A stretch of 64,000 nucleotides of DNA, from NCBI GenBank assembly GCA_009929615.1, contig SAAB01000005.1, forward strand, positions 41,565-105,564, read 5' to 3'. Shown piece by piece: positions 7,721 to 17,292 of the stretch; the stretch's first letter is position 1; each line of letters opens with the position of its first letter. The notes beneath the pieces were generated by a model. The model did no database searches and was not told the DNA's origin. It saw nothing but the letters and a program-made list of their open reading frames with translations. The position numbers and the translations under genes are program-made. The stretch is from Clostridia bacterium (GTDB lineage Bacteria; Bacillota; Clostridia; Lachnospirales; Lachnospiraceae).

Positions 7721-8647
7721 TTATTTCCTGTAACCAACAGTTCTTGAGATAATATATCTCGGTCTGCCTTTTACTTCTTTATAAATTTGAGAAATATAAT
7801 AGCCTATAATTCCCAGGCTCATCATAACCATACTTCCAATAATCAAAATAAGTAATATCACTGTCGTAAAACCTTCCAGAGACCGTCCCCCAAAATAACG
7901 TACCAGGGATTCAACCCCCATAACCAATGCAAATACGAACATAAATACCCCCGCAACTGTAACTATCTGCAAAGGTACTGATGAAAAAGCTGCAATATTC
8001 GTTACTGCATATTTAATCAAGGACCAGGTGGACCATTTTGATTCTCCCGCTTCCCGTTCTCTTACATCGAATTTAACAGTAGCTGTTTTAAAGCCAATCC
8101 ATGACGACAGTGCCCTAAAGAAAGCATTCCGTTCCGGCATATCCAACAATGCTGTAACTGCTTTCTTATCTAAAAGTTTGAAGTCTGAAGCCCTGGACAT
8201 ATCTATCCCTGTAGCTTTACTCATAATCCGGTAGAAAAGTCCAGCACTCATTTTATGTCCCAGGCTCTCCTGTCCTCTGGAGTGTTTTACACCTTCAACA
8301 ACCTCGTATCCTTTTTCCCACAATCGATACATCTCAACAACCGTCTCCGGCGGATGTTGCAAATCGCAATCCATAACAACGCAGCAGTCTCCTCCGGCTT
8401 CAGCCAGCCCCGCAAAAATTGCTGATTCTTTTCCAAAGTTTCTTGAAAAATGAATTCCTCGAATATATTTATGTCTTCGAGCCTCTTCTTCTATTTTAAA
8501 CCATGTACCATCTTTGGAACCATCATCTATAAAAATCAGTTCAAATGTAATGTTCTCTGCATTTAAAAGTCTGCCCAGCCGTTCTGCAGCCCTTTCAATC
8601 ATCAGTTCTTCATTATAGGATGGCAAAACAACGGACAATAACGCCAT
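7721..8647 (-). CDS. Family 2 glycosyltransferase, polyprenyl-phosphate sugar transferase type
   Basis: Predicted to transfer a sugar from a nucleotide donor to undecaprenyl phosphate at the inner membrane face, the first step in glycosylating teichoic acid or other envelope polymers. The 308-aa protein has an N-terminal GT-A domain with VVLPSYNEE, FIDDGSKDGT and DCDLQHPPE (metal-binding DxD). A QxxRW-like region follows, and then two C-terminal membrane helices (about 235-255 and 270-290), as in GtrB/DPM1-type enzymes. The start at 8647 has AGAGGA upstream; the longer ORF adds 21 residues that do not fit the family. No flippase partner is beside it. Acceptor and sugar are not determinable. 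Confidence 0.88.
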   Translation of the reverse strand: MALLSVVLPSYNEELMIERAAERLGRLLNAENITFELIFIDDGSKDGTWFKIEEEARRHKYIRGIHFSRNFGKESAIFAGLAEAGGDCCVVMDCDLQHPPETVVEMYRLWEKGYEVVEGVKHSRGQESLGHKMSAGLFYRIMSKATGIDMSRASDFKLLDKKAVTALLDMPERNAFFRALSSWIGFKTATVKFDVREREAGESKWSTWSLIKYAVTNIAAFSSVPLQIVTVAGVFMFVFALVMGVESLVRYFGGRSLEGFTTVILLILIIGSMVMMSLGIIGYYISQIYKEVKGRPRYIISRTVGYRK

Positions 8648-8730
8648 GTCTGTTCCTCTTTTCACCTGCAAATTTATTTCTGTAATTTTTAGTATAACAT
8701 TGGATGACAAATAACAAAAGCCCTAGAGCC

Positions 8731-9210
8731 TTATTTTTCTGTGTTATCCCTTAAAAAATGGCCCGAACGTCCCCCATCTTTCTCCAAAAGACATATTTTC
8801 TCTATCCGCATCTCCCTGTCCACCGCTTTACACATATCATAAATAGTCAATGCAGACGCACTGACTCCATTGAGTGCTTCCATTTCCACGCCTGTTTTAC
8901 CAGTTGTTTTTACAGTCATTTTTATTTCAATACCATCCTGCACCGTTTTGAATTTAATGTCCGCCCCCGTCAAAAGTAGCGGATGACACATTGGTATTGT
9001 TTCAAAAGTCCTTTTTGCTGCCATTATGCCAGCCACTTGGGCAACTGAAAGTACATCTCCCTTTTCAATCTTCTGACCAGTGATTTTATCCAGAGTTTCT
9101 TTTTTCATACAAATTTTTCCATAGGCTATAGCAATACGCTGCGTTTCTTCTTTCTCCGAAACGTCAACCATACGTGCCCGTCCCTGAGCATTTACATGAC
9201 TTAATTCCAT
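8731..9210 (-). CDS. moaC: Cyclic pyranopterin monophosphate synthase
   Basis: Converts 3',8-cyclo-GTP to cyclic pyranopterin monophosphate in molybdenum cofactor synthesis. The 159-aa protein has the usual length and the conserved segments [11 protein letters not shown] (about 76), [17 protein letters not shown] and YDMCKAVD, which hold the active-site His, Glu and Asp/Lys residues. The start follows GAGGAGATGGC. No other moa, mob or moe gene is nearby, so the rest of the pathway must be encoded elsewhere. Identity is sure. Confidence 0.97.
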   Translation of the reverse strand: MELSHVNAQGRARMVDVSEKEETQRIAIAYGKICMKKETLDKITGQKIEKGDVLSVAQVAGIMAAKRTFETIPMCHPLLLTGADIKFKTVQDGIEIKMTVKTTGKTGVEMEALNGVSASALTIYDMCKAVDREMRIEKICLLEKDGGRSGHFLRDNTEK

Positions 9211-9235
9211 GCCATCTCCTCAACTTTCATAATTA

Positions 9236-9276
9236 CAAAAATGCCTACGCTGATTAAAAATCAGCCCAGGCATTTT
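9236..9276 (-). terminator. Terminator of the etf/dehydrogenase operon
   Basis: Arms AATGCCT and AGGCATT flank a second stem, CTGATT/AATCAG. T-runs lie on both sides, so it works on either strand. It lies 30 bases after the etfA stop. Confidence 0.88.
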
Positions 9277-9307
9277 TTATAATAAGTTAAACGATATTCA
9301 AATCTGA

Positions 9308-10273
9308 TTATTCGTCAGCTTTCATCTTCTTAACTTCTTCAATCATAATCTTCAAAGCATCAATAGCATTACCAACGATACCAACGTTAGCAACATCAAA
9401 GATTGAAGCATCTTCATCTTTATTGATAGCTACGATATAATCAGAACCAATCATACCGGAAACATGCTGTATTGCACCGGAAATACCGGCAGCAATATAC
9501 AGCTTAGGTGCTACAATCTTACCAGACTGTCCAACCTGATGTGCACGGGAAACCCATCCATCTTCCATTGCAGGTCTTGTTGCACCAACAACTCCGCCAA
9601 GAAGGTCAGCAAGTTCTTTAACTAATTCAAAGTTTTCAGCACTTCCCATACCTCTACCACCGGCAACGATGATTTCAGCTTCTTCAAGGTTAACACTTTC
9701 AGAAATTTCCTGTACAGCATTAACAATTTTAGCTTTCAATTCAGCAACTTCAACAGTTTCAGCTGTCACTTCACCCTGTTTTCCTTCTTCTGGCTCAGCT
9801 TTTTTGAACACGCCACCACGAACAATAGCAACTGCAACACTGCCGTCAACTACTGCATCAGAGTAGATGCTGCCACCATAAAGAGGAGCAGTAAGAACAA
9901 CTTTACCATCTGCTTCTTTAATTCCGATAACGTCTGTTACACAACCAGCTTTTAATTTAGCAGCAACTCTTGCGCCCAAATCTTTACCGTTTGTTGTGCC
10001 TCCTACAAATACCATCTCTGGAGCATATTTTTTAGCTAATGCTTCGATAATTACAGCGTATGCTTCTGTGTTATATTCAGCAGCATCTACTGTGATTGCA
10101 GCATCTGCACCATAACTAATTGCTGTAGCTGCAGCGCTAGCTGCATCAGCACCAATAACAACAGCAGTAACTTTTTCAGCAATATCCTTAGCAGCTGTAA
10201 GCATTTCAAGGCCTACATTCACTGGTTTGCCTTCTGCTGTTTCAACATATACCATTACATTTTTGCAACCCAT
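9308..10273 (-). CDS. etfA: Electron transfer flavoprotein alpha subunit
   Basis: FAD-binding subunit of Etf; shuttles electrons between the dehydrogenases of this operon and their partners. The 321-aa protein has the C-terminal FAD domain with [43 protein letters not shown] and GAIQHVSGM. That order is typical. It lacks the N-terminal ferredoxin-like extension of some lactate-dehydrogenase Etf alpha subunits such as Acetobacterium LctC. The start has AAGGAGGAAATGTC upstream. It is the last gene of the operon, 12 bases after etfB. Whether this Etf bifurcates electrons cannot be decided from the motifs I can see. Confidence 0.96.
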   Translation of the reverse strand: MGCKNVMVYVETAEGKPVNVGLEMLTAAKDIAEKVTAVVIGADAASAAATAISYGADAAITVDAAEYNTEAYAVIIEALAKKYAPEMVFVGGTTNGKDLGARVAAKLKAGCVTDVIGIKEADGKVVLTAPLYGGSIYSDAVVDGSVAVAIVRGGVFKKAEPEEGKQGEVTAETVEVAELKAKIVNAVQEISESVNLEEAEIIVAGGRGMGSAENFELVKELADLLGGVVGATRPAMEDGWVSRAHQVGQSGKIVAPKLYIAAGISGAIQHVSGMIGSDYIVAINKDEDASIFDVANVGIVGNAIDALKIMIEEVKKMKADE

Positions 10274-10285
10274 GACATTTCCTCC

Positions 10286-11053
10286 TTATAATACTTTAGC
10301 GTCTTTCATCATTCCGAGAGCCATAGAGATTGACTCTTCAATTGTTTCTTCTTGAATCTTAACACCAGCAGCTTTCTTTGGAGGTTCTGCATTTGCAAGA
10401 ACAGTTACAGCAGGTGCAGCGATGCCACCGATTTCTAATTCACCAATCGGAATTTTTCTAGCAGCCATTTTACTCTTAATCGTTGGATATCTTGGATCGT
10501 ATGCAGGTTTTGTAACAGTTACTACGCAAGGTGTAGCTGCTTCAATAACATTGTAACCTTCTTCAGTTTCCTGTTTTGCACTGATTCCACCATCAATTGT
10601 TTCAATATCGATAAGATTTGTGACAACTGGCATACCAAGGTTTTCTGCTAACATAGCTCCAACCTGTCCAGATGCACAATCAGTTGTTTCTTTTCCACAG
10701 AAGATGACGTCAAATTTAACGCCCTGAACTTCTTCAATTTTAGCTACAGTTTTTGCTAAAGCATCTGCTGTACTGATTGTATCAGTTACAACATCTTTAA
10801 CAACGAAACCATTGCTTGCGCCAACAGCAAGACAATTCTTAATAGCGTCTTTTGCTTTGTCTGTTCCGATGGACACAACAGTAATAGTACCACCTACAGC
10901 CTCTTTCAACTGTGTAGCCATTTCAAGGGCATATGTATCAAATGCATTGACAACAGGGGTAATCTTTTCAAGATCAGGTGTATTTGTTGTTGGATTCATT
11001 CTAACTTCTACAGAATCATCTGGCACCTGTTTAATACAAACTAATATTTCCAT
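10286..11053 (-). CDS. etfB: Electron transfer flavoprotein beta subunit
   Basis: Partner of EtfA, carrying the AMP or second FAD site. The 255-aa protein starts MEILVCIKQVPDDS, and the family stretch VVTNLIDIETIDGG followed by PCVVTVTKPAYDPRYPT is present. I use ATG at 11053, preceded by AAGGAG. The longer ORF begins with a GTG that overlaps this site. It sits between the acyl-CoA dehydrogenase and etfA in one transcript. Pairing with either the FAD-linked 2-hydroxyacid dehydrogenase or the acyl-CoA dehydrogenase is possible, and perhaps it serves both. Confidence 0.95.
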   Translation of the reverse strand: MEILVCIKQVPDDSVEVRMNPTTNTPDLEKITPVVNAFDTYALEMATQLKEAVGGTITVVSIGTDKAKDAIKNCLAVGASNGFVVKDVVTDTISTADALAKTVAKIEEVQGVKFDVIFCGKETTDCASGQVGAMLAENLGMPVVTNLIDIETIDGGISAKQETEEGYNVIEAATPCVVTVTKPAYDPRYPTIKSKMAARKIPIGELEIGGIAAPAVTVLANAEPPKKAAGVKIQEETIEESISMALGMMKDAKVL

Positions 11054-11159
11054 TGGGTGTTCCACTCCTTATCTAAAAAATAACATGGCAGATGCACAGT
11101 GTTTTGCCACTGCGCATCTGCAATGCTTTATAATTTGCAGGACAAATTTTGTAATAAAA

Positions 11160-12293
11160 TTATCTGCAAAGGCTGTTTGCGATAACGATTCTCATAACTT
11201 CGTTGGTTCCTTCGAAGATCTGGAAAATCTTTGCATCTCTGATTAATTTTTCAACAGGATATTCTCTTGAGTATCCGTATCCACCAAACATCTGGATTGC
11301 TTCAGAAGAAACTTCCATAGCGATGTCACCAGCGTAACATTTAGCGATAGCGGAATCAACTGCATATGGTTCTCCCATATCCATTAATGTCAAAGAATGA
11401 GCAACCATCTGACGTGCTGTTTCAATCTTAATCTTCATATCAGCTACTTTGAACTGAAGAGCCTGGTTTCTGATAATTGGTTTACCAAACTGGATTCTTT
11501 CTTTACCGTAAGCGATAGCTTCTTCCATACCACGCTGAGCGATACCAGTTGCGATACATCCCATCCAAGTTCTAGCCTGATCAAGAGTCTTCATAGCGAT
11601 GCTGAAGCCCTGTCCTTCTTTACCGATCAAAGCAGATGCAGGAATTCTACAATCTTCAAAAACTACGTCAGCTGTTGTTGAACATCTGATACCCATTTTG
11701 TTTTCATGGTTACCTGTGCTTAAACCAGGAGTTCCTTCTTCAACTAAGAACATGGACATTCCTTTTGCTCCAGCTGTTTTATCTGTTAAAGCTGTGATAC
11801 AGTAAAATCCAGCGATACCAGCGTTTGTGATGAAACATTTTCTACCATTCAAAACATAGCTGTCGCCATCTTTAACTGCAACAGTTTTTCCAGCACCAGG
11901 ATCAGATCCTGCCATTGGCTCTGTTAAAGCGAAAGCACCAAATTTACCTTCTAATAAAAGGTCACATACTCTCTTCTTCTGTTCTTCAGTACCACTGATT
12001 AATACAGGTTTTGTTCCTAAACCGGAAGCGGAGATAGTTGTTGCAAAACCAGCATCAGCAATTGCCATACACTCTAAAAGTGCTGCAATATCCACTCTGC
12101 TAAGTCCCTGTCCGCCGTACTCTTCTGGAACTTCAAGGGAAGTTAATCCCATTTCAATAGCTTTGTCATAGATTTCTTTTGGCCATTCGCCAGATACATC
12201 ATATGCCTTGCACTGTTCTTTAACTTCTTTGTCACAAAACTCCTTAACTGCCTCTAATAAATCTTTTGCTTCATCGGAAATGATATATGCCAT
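11160..12293 (-). CDS. Acyl-CoA dehydrogenase (butyryl-CoA dehydrogenase type)
   Basis: Flavoenzyme interconverting saturated and 2,3-unsaturated acyl-CoA. The 377-aa protein has the full-length fold: FALTEPMAGSDPGAGKT, KCFITNAGIAGFYCITA, the substrate helix TLDQARTWMGCIATGIAQ, and the C-terminal QMFGGYGYSREYPVEKLIRD with the catalytic Glu in FEGTNEVMR. The start follows AAAGGAGGGCTTAAGA. It lies between the FAD-linked dehydrogenase and etfBA, so electrons from 2-hydroxyacid oxidation and crotonyl-CoA reduction may share the same Etf. The gap of about 107 bases to etfB shows no terminator. A second paralogue starts at 745. Confidence 0.96.
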   Translation of the reverse strand: MAYIISDEAKDLLEAVKEFCDKEVKEQCKAYDVSGEWPKEIYDKAIEMGLTSLEVPEEYGGQGLSRVDIAALLECMAIADAGFATTISASGLGTKPVLISGTEEQKKRVCDLLLEGKFGAFALTEPMAGSDPGAGKTVAVKDGDSYVLNGRKCFITNAGIAGFYCITALTDKTAGAKGMSMFLVEEGTPGLSTGNHENKMGIRCSTTADVVFEDCRIPASALIGKEGQGFSIAMKTLDQARTWMGCIATGIAQRGMEEAIAYGKERIQFGKPIIRNQALQFKVADMKIKIETARQMVAHSLTLMDMGEPYAVDSAIAKCYAGDIAMEVSSEAIQMFGGYGYSREYPVEKLIRDAKIFQIFEGTNEVMRIVIANSLCR

Positions 12294-12360
12294 TTCTTAA
12301 GCCCTCCTTTAATAAATAAAAAGTAATGAATAAATATATTTATAAATATTACTTTATAAA

Positions 12361-13803
12361 TTACAGTTTGTAGCAGACTTTTCCTGGATTCAGGATCATC
12401 TTAGGATCAAATACTTTCTTGATTTCAAGCATCAGAGCCATCTTTGTTGCACCTTCAGCCTGTGCAAGATAATCTAATTTACCGGAACCAATTGCATGTT
12501 CACCGGATACTAAACCACCAACGCGTGTTGCTTCTGGATAGATAGCATCAAAGAAATCATCAGCTTTCTTCTTGAAGTCTTCAACAGAAATCTGATCATC
12601 ACCGATGATGTAGATATGAAGGTTACCATCACCTGCATGTCCAAAACTTTCAATCTGAAGGCCCATCTTATGACCAACTTCATAAACGAATTCTACATAT
12701 GGTGCAATCTTATCAAGTGGTACAACAACATCACATTCATCAAGTAATTCAAGACCATCTTTCCATTTTGTTTCAGCTTTGATAGCTTCAAGGAAAGAAC
12801 TTCTAGCTGCCCATACATCTTTAATCTTAGGTGGTGTATCAGCAACGATAACATCAATAGCACCTGCTTCAAGAGCGATTTCTGAAGCCTGTTCCATAAT
12901 TACTTCTAACTCATCCATATCTTTACCGTCAAATGTTACAAGCAGATAAGCGCCAACTTCAACGCCATCAACTACCTTAGGATATACTGCTTTACCAACA
13001 TATTTTTCGGATTTTTCAACGATAGCTTTTTCCATGAATTCCAGAGCCTGTGGGTCAAGATGATTTTTCTTGAACAGTGGAACTGTAGAAATACAGGATT
13101 CCAAATCTTCAAAAGGAATAACCAAGCTGATAACTTCTTTTGGAGCTGGAATAATCTTTAATGTTAATTCTGTGATGATACCCAATGTACCTTCAGAACC
13201 AATCATAAGATTCAATAAAGAGTAACCTGAAGATGTTTTGGAAACTTTGCTTCCTAATTCAACAATTTCGCCGGTTGCAAGAACAACTGTCATAGCACGT
13301 ACATAATCTCTTGTAGCACCATATTTACAAGCTCTCATACCACCTGCGTTAGTGGATACGTTTCCGCCCAGAGTAGCGAATTTTTCACCTGGATCTGGTG
13401 GATACATAAGTCCCTGTTTAACACAGTCTTCTGCAAGGTCGTTCAAAAGAACACCTGGCTGAACTCTTACTACGAAGTTATTTAAATCATAGTCAAGAAT
13501 CTTGTTCATCTTCGTTGTATTAATTACAACACCACCAATAACAGGAACACAAGAACCTACAAGTCCTGTACCTGCTCCTCTAGCTGTTACTGGAATAGCG
13601 TTCTCGTAACAAATCTTTACTACTGCTGCGATTTCTTCTGTAGTTAAAGCATCAACAACAGCTTCCGGCATGGATTTTCCATAGATAGACATCTCATCAT
13701 GTGTAAAATCATCATTGATTTCATCCCCTACGTAAATACGTCCCAGTGCAATTTCTTTAAACTTCTCCACGATTTCTGGAGTTACTTTGCCATATGCACT
13801 CAT
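12361..13803 (-). CDS. FAD-linked 2-hydroxyacid dehydrogenase (LctD/GlcD family), probable D-lactate dehydrogenase
   Basis: Oxidises a 2-hydroxyacid, probably lactate to pyruvate, and passes electrons to Etf. The 480-aa protein has the FAD_binding_4 fold: ARGAGTGLVGSCVPV (about 75-90), PPDPGEKFATLGGNVSTNAG, and a C-terminal FAD-oxidase domain with SFGHAGDGNLHIY and LVSGEHAIG. The start at 13803 has AAGGAGGAATG upstream; the longer ORF adds 41 residues across the leader. It is the first gene of an operon with an acyl-CoA dehydrogenase and etfBA and a divergent-function GntR regulator upstream, as in anaerobic lactate-utilisation loci. No lactate permease is present. Glycolate or 2-hydroxyglutarate are alternative substrates. 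Confidence 0.93.
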   Translation of the reverse strand: MSAYGKVTPEIVEKFKEIALGRIYVGDEINDDFTHDEMSIYGKSMPEAVVDALTTEEIAAVVKICYENAIPVTARGAGTGLVGSCVPVIGGVVINTTKMNKILDYDLNNFVVRVQPGVLLNDLAEDCVKQGLMYPPDPGEKFATLGGNVSTNAGGMRACKYGATRDYVRAMTVVLATGEIVELGSKVSKTSSGYSLLNLMIGSEGTLGIITELTLKIIPAPKEVISLVIPFEDLESCISTVPLFKKNHLDPQALEFMEKAIVEKSEKYVGKAVYPKVVDGVEVGAYLLVTFDGKDMDELEVIMEQASEIALEAGAIDVIVADTPPKIKDVWAARSSFLEAIKAETKWKDGLELLDECDVVVPLDKIAPYVEFVYEVGHKMGLQIESFGHAGDGNLHIYIIGDDQISVEDFKKKADDFFDAIYPEATRVGGLVSGEHAIGSGKLDYLAQAEGATKMALMLEIKKVFDPKMILNPGKVCYKL

Positions 13804-13914
13804 TTCTACATTCCTCCTTAATCCTTTAAATAAATTTAACCCTTTGCTTGTATATGTATTGCACACATCAATGTACACAATAACCTTTACAAAAAACGGT
13901 AAAAAGAGCCGAAC

Positions 13915-13925
13915 TGGTCCTACCA
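13915..13925 (-). promoter_or_regulatory. Putative GntR/FadR-family operator TGGT-N3-ACCA
   Basis: On the minus strand TGGTAGGACCA, a perfect match to the TGGT-N3-ACCA pattern known for PdhR/LldR/FadR-subfamily regulators. It lies about 13 bases after the -10 box, so a bound protein would block transcription of the dehydrogenase operon. Confidence 0.8.
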
Positions 13926-13937
13926 TTTATATGCTCA

Positions 13938-13966
13938 ATGATAAAATACTTCAGGGTATTTGTCAA
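13938..13966 (-). promoter_or_regulatory. Promoter of the dehydrogenase-etf operon
   Basis: Minus-strand TTGACA (13961-13966), a 17-base spacer and TATCAT (13938-13943). Confidence 0.88.
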
Positions 13967-14150
13967 GTCATTTTTACTGTTTTCTTATGGTTTTTATCCC
14001 ATTTTTTTAAAAGCATTGCACAGTTCCATCATTTTTTCTTCGGAGGTTTCTTGTTTTTTCGCACAAATAGTTTGTTTATTATTTGTCAATATTAGCAATC
14101 TTTGCTCATTGGCTTTTCTGGTTATTTTTTGTAATTATTCACTCTTTTTA

Positions 14151-14172
14151 GATAATTTGCATGCAAACTATC
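14151..14172. promoter_or_regulatory. 22-bp near-palindrome downstream of the GntR gene
   Basis: GATAATTTGCATGCAAACTATC differs from its own complement at a single symmetric position pair. It lies 19 bases after the GntR stop and about 185 bases upstream of the operon promoter. It may be an operator for another factor. It has no T-run, so it is not an obvious terminator. Confidence 0.5.
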
Positions 14173-14190
14173 TCTTTTCAAACTATTTGC

Positions 14191-14865
14191 TCAACTATCA
14201 AGGTAGTTATAAATGTAAACGAAATGACGCTCCAACGCTTCATGACCCAACCGAACGTCCTTATCTCTCACTGATTTAATAAGTTCTCTATGACTTTCCA
14301 TCAGTCCATCTCTGTTTTTTCCATCTCGCAGAATACGAACTCGCATATCTTTAACATACTTATCCATTACCTGGGTTAATGCCAAAAAATTAACAATGAG
14401 GTAGTTATTATGTGAAGCTTCTACCAATAAATAGTGAATTCGTTTGTCATGTTTGGACCGCACAGTTTCCTCTGTGGCCGATTCCAACATGCTCATATGA
14501 TACTCCATTTCTTCAATCTGTTCTTCTGTCGCATGAAGAATCACAAGAGAAAGGGCCTGGGATTCTAAAGCATAACGGAATTCACTAATTTCGCGGTAAG
14601 TTGTACCCTCTACTGCAAACATTAAAGTCATCACCCGAATCAGTGTATTCTCAAAATCTCCGGTAATATAATTCCCCGAACCCTGCTGACAGGACAATGC
14701 TCCCATCTGCTCCAATATGCGCAGTCCTTCTCGGACAGACGTCCTGCTTACATTCAGTTGCTGTGCCATCTCCCGCTCCGAAGGCAGCTTATCTCCCGCA
14801 CTGTATATGCCATCCAGAATCTGTTCCTGGACGAAGTCAACAACCTTTTCATAGGATTTTTCCAT
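14191..14865 (-). CDS. GntR family transcriptional regulator, FadR/LldR subfamily (FCD domain)
   Basis: DNA-binding regulator, 224 aa. The N-terminal winged helix is clear: KLPSEREMAQQLNVSRTSVR (about 26-45), then EGLRILEQMGALSCQQGSGNYI. The C-terminal FCD domain begins near residue 80 (YREISEFRYALESQALSLV) and has metal-ligand-like residues, including His in HDKRIHYLLVEASHNNY and in DGLMESHRELI and LGHEALERHF. It is upstream of and co-oriented with the dehydrogenase-etf operon, which carries a perfect FadR-type operator. It is probably the lactate- or hydroxyacid-responsive repressor. The effector is inferred, not visible. Confidence 0.92.
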   Translation of the reverse strand: MEKSYEKVVDFVQEQILDGIYSAGDKLPSEREMAQQLNVSRTSVREGLRILEQMGALSCQQGSGNYITGDFENTLIRVMTLMFAVEGTTYREISEFRYALESQALSLVILHATEEQIEEMEYHMSMLESATEETVRSKHDKRIHYLLVEASHNNYLIVNFLALTQVMDKYVKDMRVRILRDGKNRDGLMESHRELIKSVRDKDVRLGHEALERHFVYIYNYLDS

Positions 14866-14921
14866 ACAAATCAGCCCTGTCTCTTTCTAATCTTGCTCTC
14901 CGGTCAGTAAAATGTCAAAAT

Positions 14922-16355
14922 TTAATATGCTTTTCCCCAATAAACCATCGCCTTCGCTGGCTTTCCACAGCAGATACATGTATCTGCTAAATGTTCCTGG
15001 TCAAATGGCATACATCTGGATGTTGCCCCTGTTTCTTCTTTAATCAGATTCTCACAGGCCTCGTCACCACACCACATAGCTTTGACAAATCCCGGTTTCT
15101 TTTCAATCGTGTTTTTAAAAGTTTCATAATCCGTTGCTGTATAGGTATGCGTATCCCGATGAGCCTTCGCTCTTTCCAGCATATCTTTCTGCATAACTTC
15201 CAAAGTCTCTCTAACTTTTTCTGTCAGTTCTGCAAATGCAACTATCTGTTTTTCTCTGGTGTCTCTGCGGACAATGACCGCCTGTCCTGCTTCTATATCT
15301 TTTGGTCCGATTTCGATACGCACAGGAATACCTCGCATCTCAGCCTCCGAGAATTTCCATCCCGGACTTTTATCTGAATCATCTACTTTGACACGAAAAC
15401 CGCAGAGTCCATCTTTTATTTCATAAGCTTTATCTAAAACGCCTTCCTTTTTCTGCTGAATCGGAATAATCATAACCTGAGTTGGTGCAATCTTTGGTGG
15501 AAGGACCAAACCTGAGTCATCGCCATGTACCATGATGATGGCGCCAATCAGACGGGTGGTCATTCCCCAGGATGTCTGATGTACATATTCCAGTTTATTC
15601 TCTTTATTGGCATACTGAATCTCAAATGCCTTTGCAAAGCCATCTCCAAAGTTATGGCTTGTACCAGACTGAAGTGCTTTACCATCATGCATTAATGCTT
15701 CAATTGTATAAGTAGCCTCTGCACCTGCAAACTTTTCTTTATCTGTTTTTCGTCCCCGGATAACAGGCATTGCCAGTTCCTCTTCGCAGAAATCAGCATA
15801 AAGATTTAACATCTGTATCGTTCTTGCTTCCGCTTCTTCTGCTGTTGCATGAGCAGTATGTCCCTCCTGCCATAAAAACTCTCTGGAACGGAGGAATGGA
15901 CGAGTCGTCTTCTCCCATCGAACAACGGAACACCACTGATTATATAATCTAGGCAAATCTCTGTGAGAATGAATGTCTTTTGCATAAAAATCACAGAATA
16001 AGGTTTCTGAAGTCGGTCGGACGCAAAGCCTTTCCTGAAGTGGTTCAAGGCCACCATGAGTTACCCATGCCACCTCTGGAGCAAATCCCTCTACATGGTC
16101 TTTCTCGCGTTCCAATAAACTTTCCGGAATAAACAGTGGCATATAAACATTCTCGACACCTGTTTCTTTAAAACGGCGGTCCAATTCTTTCTGAATATTC
16201 TCCCAAATAGCATAGCCTGCCGGTTTGATAACCATGCAGCCTTTTACGCTGGCGTAATCAACCAGCTCTGCCTTTTTTACCACATCTGTATACCATTGTG
16301 CAAAATCTTCTTCCATAGAAGTAATCGCTTCAACCAGCTTCTTTTCCTTAGCCAT
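14922..16355 (-). CDS. proS: Prolyl-tRNA synthetase (archaeal/eukaryotic-like, short form)
   Basis: Charges tRNA-Pro. The 477-aa protein is the ProS type without the inserted editing domain between motifs 2 and 3. Class II motifs are visible: [40 protein letters not shown] (motif 2), and [20 protein letters not shown] (motif 3). The C-terminal zinc-binding-like region has Cys pairs near CGDEACENL and DTCICCG. The start at 16355 has AAAAGGAG upstream; the longest ORF adds 21 residues that reach into the leader. It follows the pseudouridine synthase by 62 bases. No T-box leader is visible. Sure. Confidence 0.97.
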   Translation of the reverse strand: MAKEKKLVEAITSMEEDFAQWYTDVVKKAELVDYASVKGCMVIKPAGYAIWENIQKELDRRFKETGVENVYMPLFIPESLLEREKDHVEGFAPEVAWVTHGGLEPLQERLCVRPTSETLFCDFYAKDIHSHRDLPRLYNQWCSVVRWEKTTRPFLRSREFLWQEGHTAHATAEEAEARTIQMLNLYADFCEEELAMPVIRGRKTDKEKFAGAEATYTIEALMHDGKALQSGTSHNFGDGFAKAFEIQYANKENKLEYVHQTSWGMTTRLIGAIIMVHGDDSGLVLPPKIAPTQVMIIPIQQKKEGVLDKAYEIKDGLCGFRVKVDDSDKSPGWKFSEAEMRGIPVRIEIGPKDIEAGQAVIVRRDTREKQIVAFAELTEKVRETLEVMQKDMLERAKAHRDTHTYTATDYETFKNTIEKKPGFVKAMWCGDEACENLIKEETGATSRCMPFDQEHLADTCICCGKPAKAMVYWGKAY

Positions 16356-16417
16356 AATTAAAAATCTCCTTTTAGTTTCTATCCTTATTAAAATCCCGAT
16401 TTTCGGGTTTATTTTCA

Positions 16418-17125
16418 TTATTTATAGTAAGATAAACTCGCCCATTCGTCAATAGACATGGGGGCTTTCTCCGGTAAAACTTTGAAGTTCATCATCTGTT
16501 TCGTAAGCGGATGTTCAAAACTCAGTCCTGCTGAAAACAATGCGGGCATTTCCCTGTTCGATGTAATGCCATGCTTTTGATTCCAGCTTTCTGTTGCCTG
16601 TCGGTTATATCTCATGTCCCCATAAATTCCTGCCCCGGCATGGGCCATCTGAACTCGAATCTGATGGTGCCTTCCTGTATGAAGGTGAACTTCAACCAAC
16701 GAACGGCCTTCCTTTTCTTCCAAAACCCGATACTCCAGCTTTGCCAGTTTTCCTCCCGATGCTGCAACAGAAGAAGTATTTTTAGAACCGTCCTTTTCAA
16801 GATAGTTCTCCAAAACACCTTCCTCCTCCGGCAGTTCTCCCGTCAGTACCGCCAAATAGGTTTTCCCTGTACTATGTTTTGAAAACTGCTGGCTCAGCAC
16901 CGCAGCTGCCTTTGGATTTTTCGCATAAACCATAATCCCGCCTACCGGCCGGTCTAACCGATGGACAACGCCTATATATGGCGGCCTGCTTTCAGAGACT
17001 GTATGATTTTTTAACCAGCTGACCATGTCCACTGAAGATGACCGTTCTGCCTGTGAAGGCATTCCAATAGGTTTAATGCATACAATAATCTCTTTATCTT
17101 CATATAAAATCTTTATTTTTTCCAT
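16418..17125 (-). CDS. RluA family pseudouridine synthase
   Basis: Isomerises specific uridines in rRNA or tRNA. The 235-aa protein starts directly with the catalytic domain, without an S4 domain. The motif [19 protein letters not shown] holds the catalytic Asp (about residue 58). The later segments [20 protein letters not shown] and GDMRYN are typical. No clear ribosome-binding site precedes the start at 17125, so the exact N-terminus is slightly uncertain. It is upstream of proS and probably co-transcribed. The target nucleotide cannot be read from the sequence. Confidence 0.93.
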   Translation of the reverse strand: MEKIKILYEDKEIIVCIKPIGMPSQAERSSSVDMVSWLKNHTVSESRPPYIGVVHRLDRPVGGIMVYAKNPKAAAVLSQQFSKHSTGKTYLAVLTGELPEEEGVLENYLEKDGSKNTSSVAASGGKLAKLEYRVLEEKEGRSLVEVHLHTGRHHQIRVQMAHAGAGIYGDMRYNRQATESWNQKHGITSNREMPALFSAGLSFEHPLTKQMMNFKVLPEKAPMSIDEWASLSYYK

Positions 17126-17244
17126 CCTGTATTTATCTACTATTCCTTACTGGCTTATTTTTTTAAACATTAAATTATATACTACCATATTCGGTTAAAA
17201 AATTCAATTTTCCAGTTCTTAAAAGGTCATACTTCTTTGATAGT

Positions 17245-17281
17245 ATAAAAAATGTTCCAAAAATCTTTCGACTTTTGGAAC
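17245..17281 (-). terminator. Terminator of the metK/two-component region
   Basis: GTTCCAAAA (17254-17262) pairs with TTTTGGAAC (17273-17281), followed on the minus strand by a T-run. It lies directly after the response regulator stop. Confidence 0.88.
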
Positions 17282-17292
17282 ACCTCTGATAT

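Larger units (their letters stand above)
13804..14190 (-). other. Regulatory region between the GntR gene and the dehydrogenase operon
   Basis: 387 bases without a real gene. It contains a consensus promoter (13938-13966), a FadR-family-type operator (13915-13925) and a 22-bp near-palindrome (14151-14172). The transcript would have a leader of about 125 bases. Confidence 0.8.

Noticed and set aside
14890..14918. Promoter of the GntR gene (TTGACA with a weak -10)
   Set aside because: The -35 is perfect but the best -10 matches only three of six bases, so I did not annotate it.
14922..16418. T-box leader for prolyl-tRNA synthetase
   Set aside because: Only 62 bases separate proS from the upstream gene and no T-box sequence is present.
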